Shown here one piece after another: positions 61,411 through 64,000 of a stretch of 64,000 nt of DNA. A program made the position numbers and the translations under genes. The stretch lies in contig CM050655.1 of NCBI GenBank assembly GCA_027574665.1, positions 10,659,170 through 10,723,169 on the forward strand, in the 5' to 3' direction. Every line of letters begins with the position of its first letter. Position 1 is the stretch's first letter. The stretch comes from Rhynochetos jubatus. Taxonomy: Eukaryota > Chordata > Aves > Eurypygiformes > Rhynochetidae. Below the pieces are notes generated by a model that saw nothing but the letters and a program-made list of their open reading frames with translations, searched no databases and was not told the origin of the DNA.

Positions 61411-64000
61411 AATCCACCATGTCCCAGTCAAACAGCTTTATTGGTGCTTGGTTTACGCTTCCAAGCAACGATCTTAAAAGCCAAAAGTTGTCATCAATAG
61501 CTCTTCCTGTACCGCAGTAAGACTCCTGTTGCCTCTGTATAAGCCATGCACCTTTTAAAGTATGTGCATAAGCAACTTAAAATTCTGTGTTGTCTCTGAA
61601 GAGACTCCACAAGTACCAAGAAAATGCTAGATCTCATTTTTCACTCCCAGCTAGCAGTTTAATACAGCACGCAAAGTTACTCGTGCACTCCAATAAACGG
61701 CAGTTAACGTCCCCCTTCGTTTGGCACCTAGAAGGCCCCAGAATCTTACAACCACCTAGTACTTGGGAAGTATTAGTAACTGCAGCAGGGAGGTTTTCCC
61801 TTCATTAATAAGCAAGACTGATGGAAAGTGTAACCAGTAAACCATTTACTGTTCACCAGGTAGAAAGTTTGGCTTTAGAACTGGACCATCATAATTCATT
61901 AGTGGAAAATTAAGCAGTGACATTTAGAGGAATACTTCCTCGAACGGTACTTTGTCAAGTATGAAAACCTTGATGTTTTCATCTCATCAAGGTCCACAGT
62001 TGTCAGACTGAAATTTCAGTACCAGAAATTACTGCAAATCACGGGCTAATGGCCTAAAGGTGCATAATACCAACAATGCTGATAACCTTGATTTTAAGAA
62101 TTACCATATTCATCTGTTATATTAATATAACTATTACAGCAGAAGCTACCATGACTGTAGGGAACACGTAACATGATTTTATTTACAGATACAGAAAGCA
62201 GAGAGAAAATATGAAAAAATGACCTAATTTTGAATGATTAGATATTCTGAGGTTCAGAAGAGGCATGTAACAACTCCTCTCAATTGCAACGGCAATTAGG
62301 CTCTTCTGAAGCTCAAATACCACAATAAGTGCCCCAAATAATTTCAGCTCAGCAATAGCACATACCTATAGAATCTACCAGAAGAGTCACTTTTTGTTTT
62401 CCAGGTACTTGCACAATATACCCAAGAACCGTAATAATCTTCTCCGGTAATCATGACTTGGTTTCTGTTTAAATTTCTAAAGAAAAACACCCACCCATTT
62501 ATACATCCCTCTTGCTTTATTTTATTTTATGCTCTGGTTTGTCACTAGCAAGGCAGGTATGTCTGAAGTATTGCTGAGGAGTTTAAAAAAGTGCACTTGC
62601 TACTCTTTCCCACCCAGAGATGCACACAACCACGTTTCACAGAGCTAAGGGATTATGATGATTATTGTCCCAAGTAACATTTCTAAGATGACCATTAGAG
62701 ACAAAATTTCAAGTACATACGCTACAAGATATTCAGTTCATATAAGGTAATAGTTTATATGCCTCTAGATACACGAAAACATTCAGACAGTGGGAATGTA
62801 ACAGAGTTCTCAATCTCACTCTTTTTCAGTAATAAACCTTTAAACATTAAATAAACGCGTATCTAGACATAATTTAGGCTAGAGGGATATAAAGTGAATG
62901 TTCTGTTAATATATTTTTTTAACTACGTATTTAATATAAGCACTCCCTTATAATAGCATTTGTTCCACTTAATACATCCAACAGAAAACGCCTTGTGGGT
63001 ACCACCCCTAGCCACAGTGGGACCACGTGTTGCTTCTTCACTTCTAACATTATGTACAAAAGAAAACGCAATTCTAGACTTCAAAAAAAGGCTTAATAAA
63101 ATAAAAGAGAAATTTGCTTTAGAGATAAGACACCTATATCCTTCAGTTGGGCATCTCTGACAATTTCTACATCAGGATGTCACAGATGTCAACTTTATTT
63201 TTTCATTAAGTACCCATAACACAGCCCACCCTTAAAGTTTTTTCTTAAGAAGCTAGCATCTACCTGAAAATGTGCTCCCAAACAGACCCCAGAGGCACTT
63301 CCATTTCTTCACTGTGCTATATGAGAAAAGGAAGGAGTATCTCACCACCCACAAAACATTTAGTTCAATCACAGTAATAATAAGATACCATATAATTACA
63401 GACTTGAGATGGCGAAAGTGCTATAAAAATTGCAGGGCTTTCAAAAACTGCCAGCGTGAAAATAACCCCTTTTTGGTTAAGTTGTATGCCACCCATGAAA
63501 TAAGTGTTTTAAACTGAATGTTACAAAGAAATCAAGATAAGTTACTAATTGAAGCTAGAAAGACAACTTCCAATATGCTTTGTCCCTTCAACCTTTAGCT
63601 ATGTATTGTCTTCATGAAGAAGAAAAGGGAAGGCCCATAGTTTTTCCAGAGCAAAAGCCACGCTAGACCTGTTGCACAGGACCTCTGGTACTAAACCAAG
63701 CTGTCTTCTATCACAGGCAGTAAACATAAAAAGGGGACCCTGAGGAATCTCTCTATTCACCTGGCTCAAAAAACTTCACCTCTGAGTTGATGATGAAATA
63801 CGAAATTGCTAGAAGAACCAATAGAGACATATGGCAATTGATCTCCACAGTTGGCTAAGCGATTCCAGTCACTCAATATTGCATACAAAATGGCAAAGAA
63901 AGATAGAAAGCAACGCATAAAAGGTTTTAAAAACGCGAAACTATCGAGTAATTCTAAACCTGACCCTTGACTGTCCCCCACTGCTTGGAGGGGCATGGAA

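Larger units (their letters stand above)
57149..64000 (-). other. WAPL: WAPL intron, incomplete at window edge
   Basis: At least 6.85 kb of AT-rich sequence lies upstream of the first exon in the window. No ORF on the minus strand matches the expected N-terminal exon of about 166 residues, so that exon and the promoter are beyond 64000. Contents are an A-rich run at 60231-60252 and a 21-base near-palindrome at 61390-61410. Confidence 0.85.

Noticed and set aside
1..64000. CRISPR arrays, operons, tRNA or rRNA genes, prokaryotic defence systems
   Set aside because: The sequence is vertebrate nuclear DNA with spliced exons. No regularly spaced direct repeats, tRNA-like folds with box A/B, or rRNA segments were seen.

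Overview
The window looks like nuclear DNA from a bird. A CR1 LINE 3' tail lies at 50921-51083, there are long terminal repeats of avian endogenous-retrovirus type, and introns are compact. The one protein-coding gene I can support is the orthologue of WAPL (wings apart-like), the cohesin-release factor. It lies on the minus strand. The species cannot be fixed from the sequence alone.

Reading the minus strand from high to low coordinates, 17 coding exons run from 57148 to the stop codon at 7902-7904. All have canonical GT/AG junctions and every phase joins without a frameshift, giving 1030 complete codons. Compared with human WAPL from memory, the first residue here matches about human residue 168, and the tail matches the human C-terminus. 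The N-terminal exon of roughly 166 residues and the promoter lie beyond base 64000. Two of the three family FGF motifs (PDS5/cohesin contacts) are in the first exon here; the remaining exons encode the helical WAPL domain. The 3'UTR runs from 7901 to about 5515, with a poly(A) signal at 5533-5538 and three Pumilio-type sites just upstream of it.

Bases 1-5515 lie downstream of WAPL and hold nothing I can identify. Introns make up most of the window. The recognisable insertions are two direct solo-LTR copies (16497-17247 and 24662-25456), a different LTR-like repeat with degenerate internal tandem units (38264-39345), and the CR1 tail.

No new biological system was found. The most notable structural point is that the two LTR copies bracket WAPL exons 7-9, whose joint loss would be exactly in frame (146 codons). 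Other points are a 22-base perfect palindrome in an intron, the clustered Pumilio sites and a GC-rich intronic patch. Exon numbers here count coding exons inside this window, and residue numbers count from the first complete codon in it.
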